This document shows positions 8,562 through 16,034 of a stretch of 39,011 nucleotides of DNA, piece after piece. The stretch spans positions 1 through 39,011 of the forward strand of contig JBKECW010000021.1 of NCBI GenBank assembly GCA_047975005.1. The letters run 5' to 3'. The position numbers and the translations under genes were made by a program. Each line of letters opens with the position of its first letter. Position 1 is the stretch's first letter. Source of the stretch: JBKEAJ01 sp047975005 (GTDB taxonomy: Bacteria; Bacteroidota; Bacteroidia; Bacteroidales; Prolixibacteraceae). A model generated the notes under the pieces. It saw only the letters and a program-made list of their open reading frames with translations. It was not told the origin of the DNA and made no database searches.

Positions 8562-9602
8562 TTAAACCCCTTTCCCCATCTCAAAAGCCTCTTTCATTGC
8601 AGGAGTTTTCTCCACAGAACCTTTGTCCCATGCGCCTGCGCCATAAATAACCCCACGCTCAATAGGATTTGCTAGTGATTTTAGGAAACCATGAAATTCT
8701 TGGACAACAGGTTTTAGATTGTCGGGATTATTATCTGCTCCGGCAACTATGAAGTAGAATTCTTTGTTCATCATCTCTTTGTGTCGTTCGTAGGTGCGGT
8801 CAATCATTGTTTTCATTTGTCCGCTCATTGCGTAGAAGAACGTTGGAGTTGCCATTACAATTACATCGGCTTGAATCATCTTTTCTACAATCATTGGAAC
8901 ATCATCATCGTATGCAGAACCGCTCATGTCAGTATATTCGGTATTGCTCAGGAAGTTTATTTCCATATCATTGAGATTGATTTTCTCAACTTGATGACCG
9001 GCTTCTTTTGCTCCTTTCATGAAGCTATCGCACAATAAATTAGAGTTACCACCCTTGCGAGGACTTGATGATAATATCAAAACTGATTTGTTGTCTTTAT
9101 CTATGCGTTCCGAGCTAAATCCCTCTTTCTGAACATCCATAAATATCCACTTATAGCCATCTGCCGACTTTGCTTTCTTGTGTTCGTTTGTAGCGAAGTT
9201 CCAGCCTTTCTTATATTCAGTACCATTTTCTTTGTAGTCGCTATTCATATATACTAAATGCAGGAAGTCATTATCATTCTTCCAGAGTTTGATGTCCGGA
9301 ATGGTTGTTAATCCTCCACCTTTAACATTTGTATTTGGACGAGAGTCAAGGATATCATCCGAAATATCATCGGGAAGGTTTAATGTTAGTTTTCCCTGCG
9401 AACTAATAGTTCCAACAAAGCCAATGTCTTTGCCTCCAAGAACTCCTTTTATTGGGGTTTCGGGTAGGTTGTACAGGCTCTTTCCTTTCGAGCTTTGCGT
9501 AAAAATGTCTACATCTGAGATGTTTGTTGGGATTTCGCTTTCCGATTGCGAACATCCGGCTAATAATAAAATTAGTGTCATGGTTAATAATCTATTTTTC
9601 AT
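8562..9602 (-). CDS. Lipoprotein with C-terminal NADPH-dependent FMN reductase domain
   Basis: 346 residues. The signal peptide has a lipobox LAGC with the lipidated cysteine at residue 17. Residues 18-170 form a region of unknown fold, and a flavodoxin-like reductase domain follows from about 172. The FMN phosphate loop SSSPRKGGNSN is at 178-188, and the second motif ATPTFFYAMSGQMK is at 251-264. Proteins of this iron-sulfur flavoprotein group usually carry a cysteine cluster after the INF segment. Here the region reads INFLSNTEYTDMSGSAYDDD and has no cysteine, so a 4Fe-4S cluster is not expected. Attachment to an envelope membrane is inferred from the lipobox. It is transcribed divergently from nothing nearby; the AraC gene upstream points the same way, and the two are separated by a hairpin. 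It probably reduces quinones, nitro- or azo-compounds, but the substrate is unknown. Confidence 0.8.
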   Translation of the reverse strand: MKNRLLTMTLILLLAGCSQSESEIPTNISDVDIFTQSSKGKSLYNLPETPIKGVLGGKDIGFVGTISSQGKLTLNLPDDISDDILDSRPNTNVKGGGLTTIPDIKLWKNDNDFLHLVYMNSDYKENGTEYKKGWNFATNEHKKAKSADGYKWIFMDVQKEGFSSERIDKDNKSVLILSSSPRKGGNSNLLCDSFMKGAKEAGHQVEKINLNDMEINFLSNTEYTDMSGSAYDDDVPMIVEKMIQADVIVMATPTFFYAMSGQMKTMIDRTYERHKEMMNKEFYFIVAGADNNPDNLKPVVQEFHGFLKSLANPIERGVIYGAGAWDKGSVEKTPAMKEAFEMGKGV

Positions 9603-9622
9603 TTTGTATTGTTTTTATGGTG

Positions 9623-9630
9623 CAAACATA
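9623..9630 (-). promoter_or_regulatory. -7 promoter box of the lipoprotein-flavoprotein gene
   Basis: TATGTTTG on the minus strand, 21-28 bases upstream of the ATG, matches TAnnTTTG. It lies directly downstream of the hairpin at 9637-9667, so the hairpin could also act as an operator. Confidence 0.45.
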
Positions 9631-9636
9631 AAGCAA

Positions 9637-9667
9637 GAGCCGCTTACAATAGTTTTGTAAACGGCTC
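9637..9667 (-). terminator. Hairpin between the AraC-type gene and the flavoprotein gene
   Basis: GAGCCGCTTACAA and TTGTAAACGGCTC form a 13-base stem with one mismatch around a TAGTT loop. It follows the AraC-type stop codon by about 23 bases and may be its terminator, although the T run after it is weak. An operator role for the next promoter is an alternative. Confidence 0.5.
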
Positions 9668-9690
9668 AAATGACTTTATTGAAAAGATCA

Positions 9691-10500
9691 TTATTTTGTT
9701 GGTGCTTGTCCGAATTGTCTTTTGTATGCTTGCGAGAAATGCGAGAGGCTCTTGAAGCCGACATTTACATAGACATCCGAAACTGCTTTCTTTTCGTCTT
9801 TTATTAGTCTGTTGGCTTCATCAAGTCTGCGAGTAATAATCCACTTTTGTGGAGATATATCACTTATCTTCTTGAAGTCTCGTTTGAATGTGGCTAGACT
9901 TCTGCCTGTAAAACTTGCTATTTCTTCGAGAGATAAATTGTGCATATAGTTCTCTTCCATGAACTCTTTGAGGTCTATCTTCCACGGTTCTATAAAATCG
10001 AAAAGCGTTACTGCTGTTTTATTGTTGATATTCAATATTGCATGAATCCCCTCGCGAAGTTTCAAATCGATAAGCTCTTTGGTTGGCTTTTCGCCCGATT
10101 CAAAATAGGGAGTTATCGACATGAACAGACTTTTTATATCCGGAGTTTGCTTCACTCGTACAATGTTTATATCGCAATCCTTAATTCCCGTTGGAAGTAG
10201 AGACTTATCCATATTCCGATAATAATCTCGTAGAAAAGCACGACTAAATTCTAAGAATATTGCTCTGAATTGCTCATCTCCTCTTGATTTGCGAGTGAAG
10301 TTTACTTTGTGATTCTTTCGCAAAAAAGCACATTCTCCGGTTCTGATATTCATTATCTCATCTCCGTTGTGCAACTCCAATTCTCCAGAGTAGATATACA
10401 CCAAAGTATGATTCTTAACCATGTGCGAGCAAGTCTGGTCTTCATCAAAGTGAAAACTAAGAAACACATCGGAATAGTTGAAAGAAAGAGAATCTGCCAT
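9691..10500 (-). CDS. AraC-family transcriptional regulator
   Basis: 269 residues. The N-terminal half is a cupin-like sensing domain (HMVKNHTLVYIYSGELELHN-like strands). The C-terminal hundred residues carry the double helix-turn-helix of the family: LSLEEIASFTGRSLATFKRDFKK, then the second helix pair ending VGFKSLSHFSQAYKRQFGQAP. The C-terminal motif is well conserved, so the gene looks intact. It lies upstream of the flavoprotein gene on the same strand and downstream of a RibD-like reductase gene. This suggests it controls this small redox set, perhaps in response to a quinone, nitro compound or electrophile. The effector is unknown. Confidence 0.9.
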   Translation of the reverse strand: MADSLSFNYSDVFLSFHFDEDQTCSHMVKNHTLVYIYSGELELHNGDEIMNIRTGECAFLRKNHKVNFTRKSRGDEQFRAIFLEFSRAFLRDYYRNMDKSLLPTGIKDCDINIVRVKQTPDIKSLFMSITPYFESGEKPTKELIDLKLREGIHAILNINNKTAVTLFDFIEPWKIDLKEFMEENYMHNLSLEEIASFTGRSLATFKRDFKKISDISPQKWIITRRLDEANRLIKDEKKAVSDVYVNVGFKSLSHFSQAYKRQFGQAPTK

Positions 10501-10514
10501 ATTTGTCGTTTTTG

Positions 10515-10522
10515 CAAATATA
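10515..10522 (-). promoter_or_regulatory. -7 promoter box of the AraC-family gene
   Basis: TATATTTG on the minus strand, 15-22 bases before the ATG, fits the phylum consensus. No convincing -33 element was found. Confidence 0.45.
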
Positions 10523-10556
10523 GCAGATTTGGTTTATTCAGAGGCTCAATTATCTA

Positions 10557-11264
10557 TTACAATTTATGAAACTCATAATACAGCCAAACAATACCATCCT
10601 CAATCTCTTTTACCGATTTCAATTCCAGAGCTTGTCCCAATGCAGGTTTCTCACCCTCTTTGCCTTTGTATTCAAAAATAGATGGAATACCCGACAAGCC
10701 GTCAATTCCGGGATACACCATAATGCTCAGTTCATTGATAAGCCCGGCATTTAGGAACTCCCCATTGATATAGCCTCCGCCCTCTAGTAGTATTTTCTTG
10801 AAGCCAAATTTATCTCCGAGAACTTCCATTGCTTTAGTAATATCTTTTCCGTCCTTTCCCCCGAAAACATACGAGATACCATTATCACGCAAGTGTTGAA
10901 GATATTTGTCAGACACCTGTTCGCTGATTATAGTAATGAAACTTTCATCTTTGTGAGCATCAAACAAAACTTTCCCTTTAGGGTCGATGATGATTATTGT
11001 GCTGTTGCCATCTCTTTTGCCAACAAAAGCATCTCTTTCCGCAGTTGGTTCTCTATTTTCATAATCAAAAGAATTAGGAAGGAAATACTCCTGCACGGTA
11101 GAGCGACCTATCACTATGGCTTCGCCTTCGAGCTTGTCGCTAATTGTAAAATAATGGCTCGACACTTCCTCATTTGTTTTGCCGTTGAATGGATCGGAGT
11201 ATCGATATGTAATCAATCGTCCGTCGGTTGAGCTCATCATGTGGCAAATAATTTTTGGTCTCAT
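10557..11264 (-). CDS. RibD C-terminal/dihydrofolate reductase-fold reductase
   Basis: 235 residues. The start MRPKIICHMMSSTDGRLI and the later motifs EAIVIGRSTVQEYF, YVFGGKDGKDITKAMEVL and KILLEGGGYINGEFLNAGLINELSIMVYP are those of the RibD_C (pyrimidine reductase) fold, which binds NADPH. It has no deaminase domain, so it is not a full RibD. Such stand-alone proteins are often of unknown substrate, and a role in riboflavin synthesis is not supported by context. A second, broken homologue lies 1.2 kb away at 12456-12878, with an SDR gene between them. Confidence 0.87.
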   Translation of the reverse strand: MRPKIICHMMSSTDGRLITYRYSDPFNGKTNEEVSSHYFTISDKLEGEAIVIGRSTVQEYFLPNSFDYENREPTAERDAFVGKRDGNSTIIIIDPKGKVLFDAHKDESFITIISEQVSDKYLQHLRDNGISYVFGGKDGKDITKAMEVLGDKFGFKKILLEGGGYINGEFLNAGLINELSIMVYPGIDGLSGIPSIFEYKGKEGEKPALGQALELKSVKEIEDGIVWLYYEFHKL

Positions 11265-11329
11265 AATAAATGAATTTTTAATGGTTGATGTTTTTAATAA
11301 AATTTGATTCTAATAATTAGTAAATTTGG

Positions 11330-11410
11330 TATTGCGCCCATGCGACTACCACCCCGGCAGTCGCTTCGCTTTGTGCCACCCCTCCTAAAATTAGGAGGGA
11401 GTCGGGTAAC
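11330..11410. repeat. Palindromic intergenic repeat
   Basis: Noncoding DNA between the RibD-like and SDR genes. CCCTCCTAA and TTAGGAGGG (11380-11399) form a perfect 9-bp stem with a two-base centre. Upstream, GCGAC (11342-11346) pairs with GTCGC (11360-11364). It looks like a dispersed REP-like sequence. A related motif, CCCTCTCC to GGAGGGGG, occurs at about 12488-12516, so the SDR gene lies between two such units. Confidence 0.5.
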
Positions 11411-11533
11411 AACTCAAATTCCAACCGCAAAGAAAAACGACAAATACATAGCTATGATTATGCTCAAAGCTCAAACCAATTTATTGAGAAGCTCAAATGG
11501 CATAAAATGGTTTTTTCTATGGTTTGAATGATA

Positions 11534-11541
11534 TAGGTTTG
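11534..11541 (+). promoter_or_regulatory. -7 promoter box of the SDR gene
   Basis: TAGGTTTG matches TAnnTTTG and ends 27 bases before the SDR start codon. The -33 element is not clear. Confidence 0.4.
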
Positions 11542-11568
11542 TGGGAGTGAACAATTAAATTTCAAAAA

Positions 11569-12387
11569 ATGAACAAAACAATTTTTATCACCGGAGCATC
11601 TTCCGGAATTGGAAAAGCAACCGCAAAACAATTTGCATCAGAAGGATGGAATGTCATAGCTACTATGAGAAATCCACAAGATGATGATGAGTTAAAGAAC
11701 ATCGAAAATGTAGATGTATTAGCATTGGATGTAACAAATCCTGAGCAGGTAGAAAAAGTAGTAAAGTCGGTTATTGACACACACAACATAGATGTTGTCT
11801 TCAATAATGCAGGATATGGACTGAGTGGACCTTTGGAAACATTGTCCGATGAAAGAATTATCAAACAGCTAAATACTAATTTTCTCGGTGTGGTACGAGT
11901 AACTAAAACTTTTGTTCCTTATTTCAAACAACGAAAGAGTGGGTTATTTCTTACAACAACTTCGATGGCTGGAGTTGTAGGATTACCATTCAACAGCATC
12001 TACTGTGCAAGCAAGTGGGCATTAGAGGGATTTGCAGAAGCATTATACTATGAATTGCATCCATACAATATCCAAGTGAAAACCATTGCTCCCGGAGCTG
12101 TTTACACTGATTTCGGAATGAAAAATATAGATGCAAGCCATTTGCCCGAATACGATGACATTTCTAAAAAATACATGGAATATATGCTAGGCGACATGAC
12201 AAACATTGCAGAGAGCATGACTTCTGCGGATTATGTAGCTAACACTGTTTTTGACATCGTGAATGATAATAAAGACCAAATTAGATACATAGCTGGAAAA
12301 GATGCAGAAGAAATGTATTCTGACCGAATGGAACTAGGCAATGATGGCTTCCGTCGAAAATTATCGGGGATTCTTTTTGAAGAGTAA
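11569..12387 (+). CDS. Short-chain dehydrogenase/reductase (SDR), classical type
   Basis: 272 residues with a Rossmann fold. The cofactor loop TGASSGIGKA is at residues 8-17, NNAGYG at 79-84, the catalytic serine at about 132 in TTSMAG, and the YxxxK pair at Tyr145 and Lys149 (YCASKWALEGF). The length and the PGAVYTDFG segment fit the classical SDRs that oxidise or reduce small alcohols and ketones with NAD(P)H. The substrate cannot be told. It is transcribed opposite to the AraC/RibD-like genes within the tRNA-Ser element and appears intact. Confidence 0.92.
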   Translation: MNKTIFITGASSGIGKATAKQFASEGWNVIATMRNPQDDDELKNIENVDVLALDVTNPEQVEKVVKSVIDTHNIDVVFNNAGYGLSGPLETLSDERIIKQLNTNFLGVVRVTKTFVPYFKQRKSGLFLTTTSMAGVVGLPFNSIYCASKWALEGFAEALYYELHPYNIQVKTIAPGAVYTDFGMKNIDASHLPEYDDISKKYMEYMLGDMTNIAESMTSADYVANTVFDIVNDNKDQIRYIAGKDAEEMYSDRMELGNDGFRRKLSGILFEE

Positions 12388-12455
12388 CTCCACACAAAAA
12401 TAAGCCATCAGTAAAAATGACACAATAATCCGTAATTTATATACCAAATAGATTA

Positions 12456-12878
12456 TTGATTCATCCGATATTTGTGGAGAAAACTAAGCCCTCTCCCTCT
12501 GGAAAGTTGGAGGGGGCTATATTAATTTGCCACATGATGACTTCATTAGACGGCAAGATACACGGAGATTTCATGAATACTCCTGTAACAAGCATAGTGA
12601 CAAAAGAATATGAGCGCACAAACGACAGCTACAACCCCGATGCATGGCTTTGTGGCAGAGTAACGACAGAGTAGAACTTCACGGATTTCAGAAAACCCGA
12701 CATAAACGAAAATGCTCCACAAGTCCCGGATGGTGATTATATAGCCAAGCCCGATGCCGAGATGTACTATGTGTCCATCGACCGCTTGGGAAAAGTAGGA
12801 TGGACTGCATCAACACTAAAATATAAAGATCGTCCGGAAGCTCACATCATCGAAGTGTTGAGCGAGAAAGCTCCATGA
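12456..12878 (+). pseudogene. Broken second RibD_C/DHFR-fold reductase gene
   Basis: The frame reads ILICHMMTSLDGKIHGDFMN, clearly homologous to the intact gene at 10557-11264 and its relatives. A TAG stop replaces a Glu codon after GRVTTE (12672-12674). Beyond it the same frame continues with NFTDFRKPDINENAPQVP and YYVSIDRLGKVGWTASTLKY, and stops for good at 12876-12878 after SEKAP. About 80 C-terminal residues, including the glycine-rich cofactor segment, are missing. The start is uncertain, because the first 20 codons overlap a palindromic repeat. Confidence 0.82.
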
Positions 12879-13072
12879 CAAGGTTTGATGACTTGAATTT
12901 TTAGGCGCACCCGATTTTTATTTTCTGTTTTCGTGTGCACGATTTTGTACACAATTTCAGGGCATCGCAATGAAATGTCGTTGTATTTTTGAATTTCAAA
13001 TTTTGATTGACTTTTTGTGATTTTTGGGCGTTTGACAGTTAGTGAAATTGTATTATATAGTAGTTTTCAGAA
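12879..13072. other. Noncoding right end of the element
   Basis: No gene is seen. It contains one arm (12927-12951) of a 25-base inverted repeat whose other arm is at 13119-13143 (20 of 25 bases match). The pair brackets the right attachment core. TTTTTGGGCGTTT at 13021 also recurs in nearly the same form at 13161-13173. Confidence 0.5.
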
Positions 13073-13085
13073 CCTTCCTCTCCGC
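13073..13085 (+). other. Attachment-site core, right copy
   Basis: CCTTCCTCTCCGC, an exact copy of the last bases of tRNA-Ser(GGA) at 6825-6837, in the same orientation. It has no tRNA around it. It marks the right end of the integrated element. Confidence 0.78.
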
Positions 13086-13129
13086 AATAAACGCTGAATT
13101 TCAGTAATTTGCAAAACTTGTACATGAAC

Positions 13130-13600
13130 TTGTACACGAAAACGTCCAAAATATAAACTTTTGGGCGTTTCTTGATGTTGCCGAAGCTGAACTTCCTATC
13201 AACTTTAGAACCTTTGTAGCTGATGTTGTTATGCCGAAATGATATTCCCTCCACCTCGCCTGTGGGTCTTTTTCGCTTATAATCGTTGTTCACGGAGATT
13301 AGTTTAAATGCGATTATAGACTATATGAACGTGTGGATTTTCTGTGTTTTCATGCTTCACTATGATATATTGAGTGTTCTTTATGCCCATTTCTTGCATA
13401 TATTCTTTGGCAAGCTCAGTCATAAACTCATCGGACATTCTTCATTGATCTTTGGGAGAAAATGCCAAAGGAATATGTCCGACAGCTTGCTTTATTTCCT
13501 TTCGCCCCGAGCGTTGCATGGCAAAACTTTTGATAACATCTTGCCTTTCCAATGCCAATACTCCCTCAGCTTCGAGCAATGTAGTCGAAGACAAAAAAAA
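13130..13600 (-). pseudogene. MobB-type relaxase remnant
   Basis: Reading the minus strand from about 13600 gives TTLLEAEGVLALERQDVIKS, FAMQRSGRKEIKQAVGHIPL and AFSPKDQ. An in-frame TGA follows, then MSDEFMTELAKEYMQEMGIK and TQYIIVKHENTENPHVHIVY. This is the N-terminal relaxase domain of Bacteroidota mobilisation proteins. The metal-binding motif, normally H-x-D-x-x-H-P-H-x-H, has lost one Asp and one His. After NRI a small deletion shifts the frame. ISVNNDYKRK and a stretch with GISFRHNNISYKGSKVDRKF follow; the latter may be a C-terminal piece joined by an internal deletion. It lies outside the right attachment core of the tRNA-Ser element. Confidence 0.78.
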
Positions 13601-13676
13601 GCATTTAATTCTGCGAGAGAAAGCGCAAAGAGAGAAATTACAAACAAAACGGACATTTACTAATAAAAATTTTTCA

Positions 13677-13684
13677 TATCTTTG
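13677..13684 (+). promoter_or_regulatory. -7 promoter box of the cobalamin-uptake operon
   Basis: TATCTTTG matches TAnnTTTG and lies about ten bases before the start of the riboswitch, where the leader transcript should begin. Confidence 0.6.
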
Positions 13685-13693
13685 TCGCCGATT

Positions 13694-13866
13694 TTGGTGC
13701 TAAACTCTCTTTTTCGGGGAATTAGTTAAAAGGGAATCAGGTGCGAATCCTGGACAGACCCGCTGCTGTAATCTTCATCAAAGTCTCTGAGCAATACTCA
13801 AAACCACTGTTCGCTTTGCGAATGGGAAGGGCACTCGGAGATGAAGTAAGTCAGAAAACCTGCCAA
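13694..13866 (+). ncRNA. Cobalamin riboswitch
   Basis: The leader has the class hallmarks in order. There is a GGTGC P1-side element, then AAAAGGGAATCAGGTGCGAA with TCCTGGACAGACCCGCTGC after it. The B12-box-like ACCACTG and a hairpin follow, then GGGAAGG, and GATGAAGTAAGTCAGAAAACC with TGCC close the structure. It binds adenosyl- or other cobalamins and lowers expression of the genes downstream when B12 is plentiful. The expression platform probably lies in 13867-13991, where the btuB ribosome site would be sequestered. Confidence 0.93.
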
Positions 13867-13991
13867 TATATTTTATATAGTTTTTATGCTTTCGGGGAAT
13901 AGAGCGGAGGAACATGAGACTGTCGGGTATTTTACCTGCACCTTTCATACACCCTTTTATTGCCCGCTAGTTATCATTTGAAAGTTATAAT

Positions 13992-16034
13992 ATGACTTAC
14001 ATTAGGCTTGCGCTTATTATCGCCGTTTTGCTGTGTGCAGAATGTACATTGGCACAAAGTAGGCTCGACAGCTTGCAACACATAAAGGAAATTGTTGTAG
14101 AGGGACGGAAATACAAAGAAGTAATCCCTGCACAGACGCTTTCGGGCAAGGAGCTAGAATCTCTGAATAGTTTTTCTGTTGCCGATGCAATCCGTTATTT
14201 CTCAGGTGTGCAAGTGAAGGACTACGGTGGCATTGGCGGGCTTAAAACTGTAAACATTCGTAGTATGGGAACTCAACACGTTGGGGTTTTCTATGATGGT
14301 ATTCAGTTGGGTAATGCACAAAATGGGACTGTAGACCTAGGGAAGTTTTCTCTTGACAATTTGGAGGAAATATCGGTATATAATGGTCAGAAAAGTGAGA
14401 TTTTCCAACCTGCCAGAGACTTTGGCTCATCTGGTTCTGTCTATTTACGTTCTCGCACTCCTAAGTTCAGAAACGGAAATACTTACAATCTAAAAGCTAC
14501 AGTAAAAGGCGGTTCGTTTGACCTCATAAATCCCTCAATTCTATACGAAACCAAGGTTAATGACAAGGTCAGTGCCTCTTTCAACACCGAGCTTATCAAC
14601 TCGTCGGGGAAATATAAATATCGATATAAAAGAGTGAACACCAACACCGGCGAAACGATGTATGACACTACCGCAATAAGACAAAACGGCGATGTATTTT
14701 CGGTAAGAGCCGAGGGTGGGTTGTATGGAACAGTTGAGAATGGCTTTTGGAAAACGAAAGCTTATTTCTACAACTCAAACAGAGGTATTCCCGGAGCCAT
14801 CGTAAACAACGTTTGGAAGCATGCACAACGTCAACGAGACAAGAACTTCTTTGTTCAAGGTTCATTTCAAAAGGCATTCTCAGATAAGTATGAGTTCCAA
14901 GCCAATGCAAAGTATGCCTATGACTGGATGAACTATGTGAACCCTGACACTACTCTGATGCTTATTGACAACACATTTAAGCAGCAAGATGTATATGTCT
15001 CGGTAGCAAATAAGTATTCAATTCTTGACAATTGGGATGTAGCTTTATCTGCCGATGTTCAGCACAATACTTTGCGTTCGGATATGGCGGGCTTTGTTTA
15101 TCCCAAGCGAACTACGGTGCTTGTGGCAGCAGCAACGGCAGCAGAGTTAGGAAGAGTGAAAATGCAAGCTAGTGTTTTGGCAACGATAGTGCGAGAACGC
15201 ATCAACTCGGACAATTCGGCTCAGAATGACACCGTAGCAGCAGCTCCAAACAAACAAGAATTTACTCCGGCTGTGTTTGTGTCGTACAAACCATTCAATA
15301 GTGAGAACTTCAGTCTGCGAGCATTCTATAAGAATATATTCCGAATGCCAACCTTTAATGATTTATACTATACAGACATCGGCAATATTGCACTAAAACC
15401 CGAATATACACATCAGTATAACCTAGGATTTCATTACAATAAAAATTACAATAGTGGTTTTGTTGCTAGATTTCAGTTGCAAGCTGATGCGTATTATAAT
15501 GAAGTAACCAACAAGATTATTGCTGTGCCAAAAGGTAGCGGTCAGTATCGTTGGATGATGATGAACTTGGGTAAAGTAGAGATTAGGGGTGTAGATGTTT
15601 CATCAACATCGATGTATCGACTAGGCAAAGACATGATGCTTAATCTCAAATTGTCATATACATATCAAAAGGCACAAGACTTTACAGAGCGCAAAAGCGA
15701 TGAAATGCAAGATGTAACCTATGGCGGACAGATAGCGTATATCCCATGGCACAGTGGCTCTGTCATCGCAGGATTAGCATATAAGCAATGGAACTTGAAT
15801 TACAGTTTCATATACGTGGGTGAGCGATACCATAACTCGGCAAACATCCCTGCCAACTACGAACAACCGTGGTACACTCACGATATGTCGGTGCTGAGGA
15901 ATTTCAAAATAGGGAATACAAATATGAGAGTGGCAGCAGAGATAAACAACCTGCTTAGTCAAGACTATGAAGTGGTGTTGAACTACCCTATGCCGAAAAG
16001 AAATTATAAGCTTATAATAACAATAGAAATATAA
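13992..16034 (+). CDS. btuB: TonB-dependent cobalamin receptor
   Basis: 680 residues, an outer-membrane beta-barrel that takes up corrinoids with energy from TonB. There is a signal peptide at residues 1-21 (ending LLCAECTLAQ). The plug domain follows at about 45-160, with LSGKELESLNSFSVADAIRY and NIRSMGTQHVGVFYDGIQLG, then the barrel with alternating aromatic strands to the C-terminus. It lacks the N-terminal carboxypeptidase-like domain of SusC proteins. Substrate is assigned from the riboswitch upstream and from btuG immediately downstream: the btuB stop codon at 16032-16034 is followed at once by the btuG ATG. Confidence 0.93.
   Translation: MTYIRLALIIAVLLCAECTLAQSRLDSLQHIKEIVVEGRKYKEVIPAQTLSGKELESLNSFSVADAIRYFSGVQVKDYGGIGGLKTVNIRSMGTQHVGVFYDGIQLGNAQNGTVDLGKFSLDNLEEISVYNGQKSEIFQPARDFGSSGSVYLRSRTPKFRNGNTYNLKATVKGGSFDLINPSILYETKVNDKVSASFNTELINSSGKYKYRYKRVNTNTGETMYDTTAIRQNGDVFSVRAEGGLYGTVENGFWKTKAYFYNSNRGIPGAIVNNVWKHAQRQRDKNFFVQGSFQKAFSDKYEFQANAKYAYDWMNYVNPDTTLMLIDNTFKQQDVYVSVANKYSILDNWDVALSADVQHNTLRSDMAGFVYPKRTTVLVAAATAAELGRVKMQASVLATIVRERINSDNSAQNDTVAAAPNKQEFTPAVFVSYKPFNSENFSLRAFYKNIFRMPTFNDLYYTDIGNIALKPEYTHQYNLGFHYNKNYNSGFVARFQLQADAYYNEVTNKIIAVPKGSGQYRWMMMNLGKVEIRGVDVSSTSMYRLGKDMMLNLKLSYTYQKAQDFTERKSDEMQDVTYGGQIAYIPWHSGSVIAGLAYKQWNLNYSFIYVGERYHNSANIPANYEQPWYTHDMSVLRNFKIGNTNMRVAAEINNLLSQDYEVVLNYPMPKRNYKLIITIEI

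Larger units (their letters stand above)
6838..13085 (+). mobile_element. Decayed integrative element in tRNA-Ser(GGA), about 6.2 kb
   Basis: Bounded by the 13-base direct repeat of the tRNA end. The order inside is: left-end noncoding DNA with terminator and AGGTCAC repeats, inactivated tyrosine integrase, lipoprotein-flavoprotein, AraC regulator, RibD-like reductase, SDR oxidoreductase, and a broken second RibD-like gene. No replication, mobilisation or structural genes remain between the repeats, so it cannot move by itself and looks like a small cargo island. Boundaries rest on the repeat alone. Confidence 0.7.

Noticed and set aside
13286..13663. A 125-codon plus-strand reading frame
   Set aside because: It is antisense to the relaxase remnant, which has clear family motifs on the minus strand; its own translation resembles nothing.
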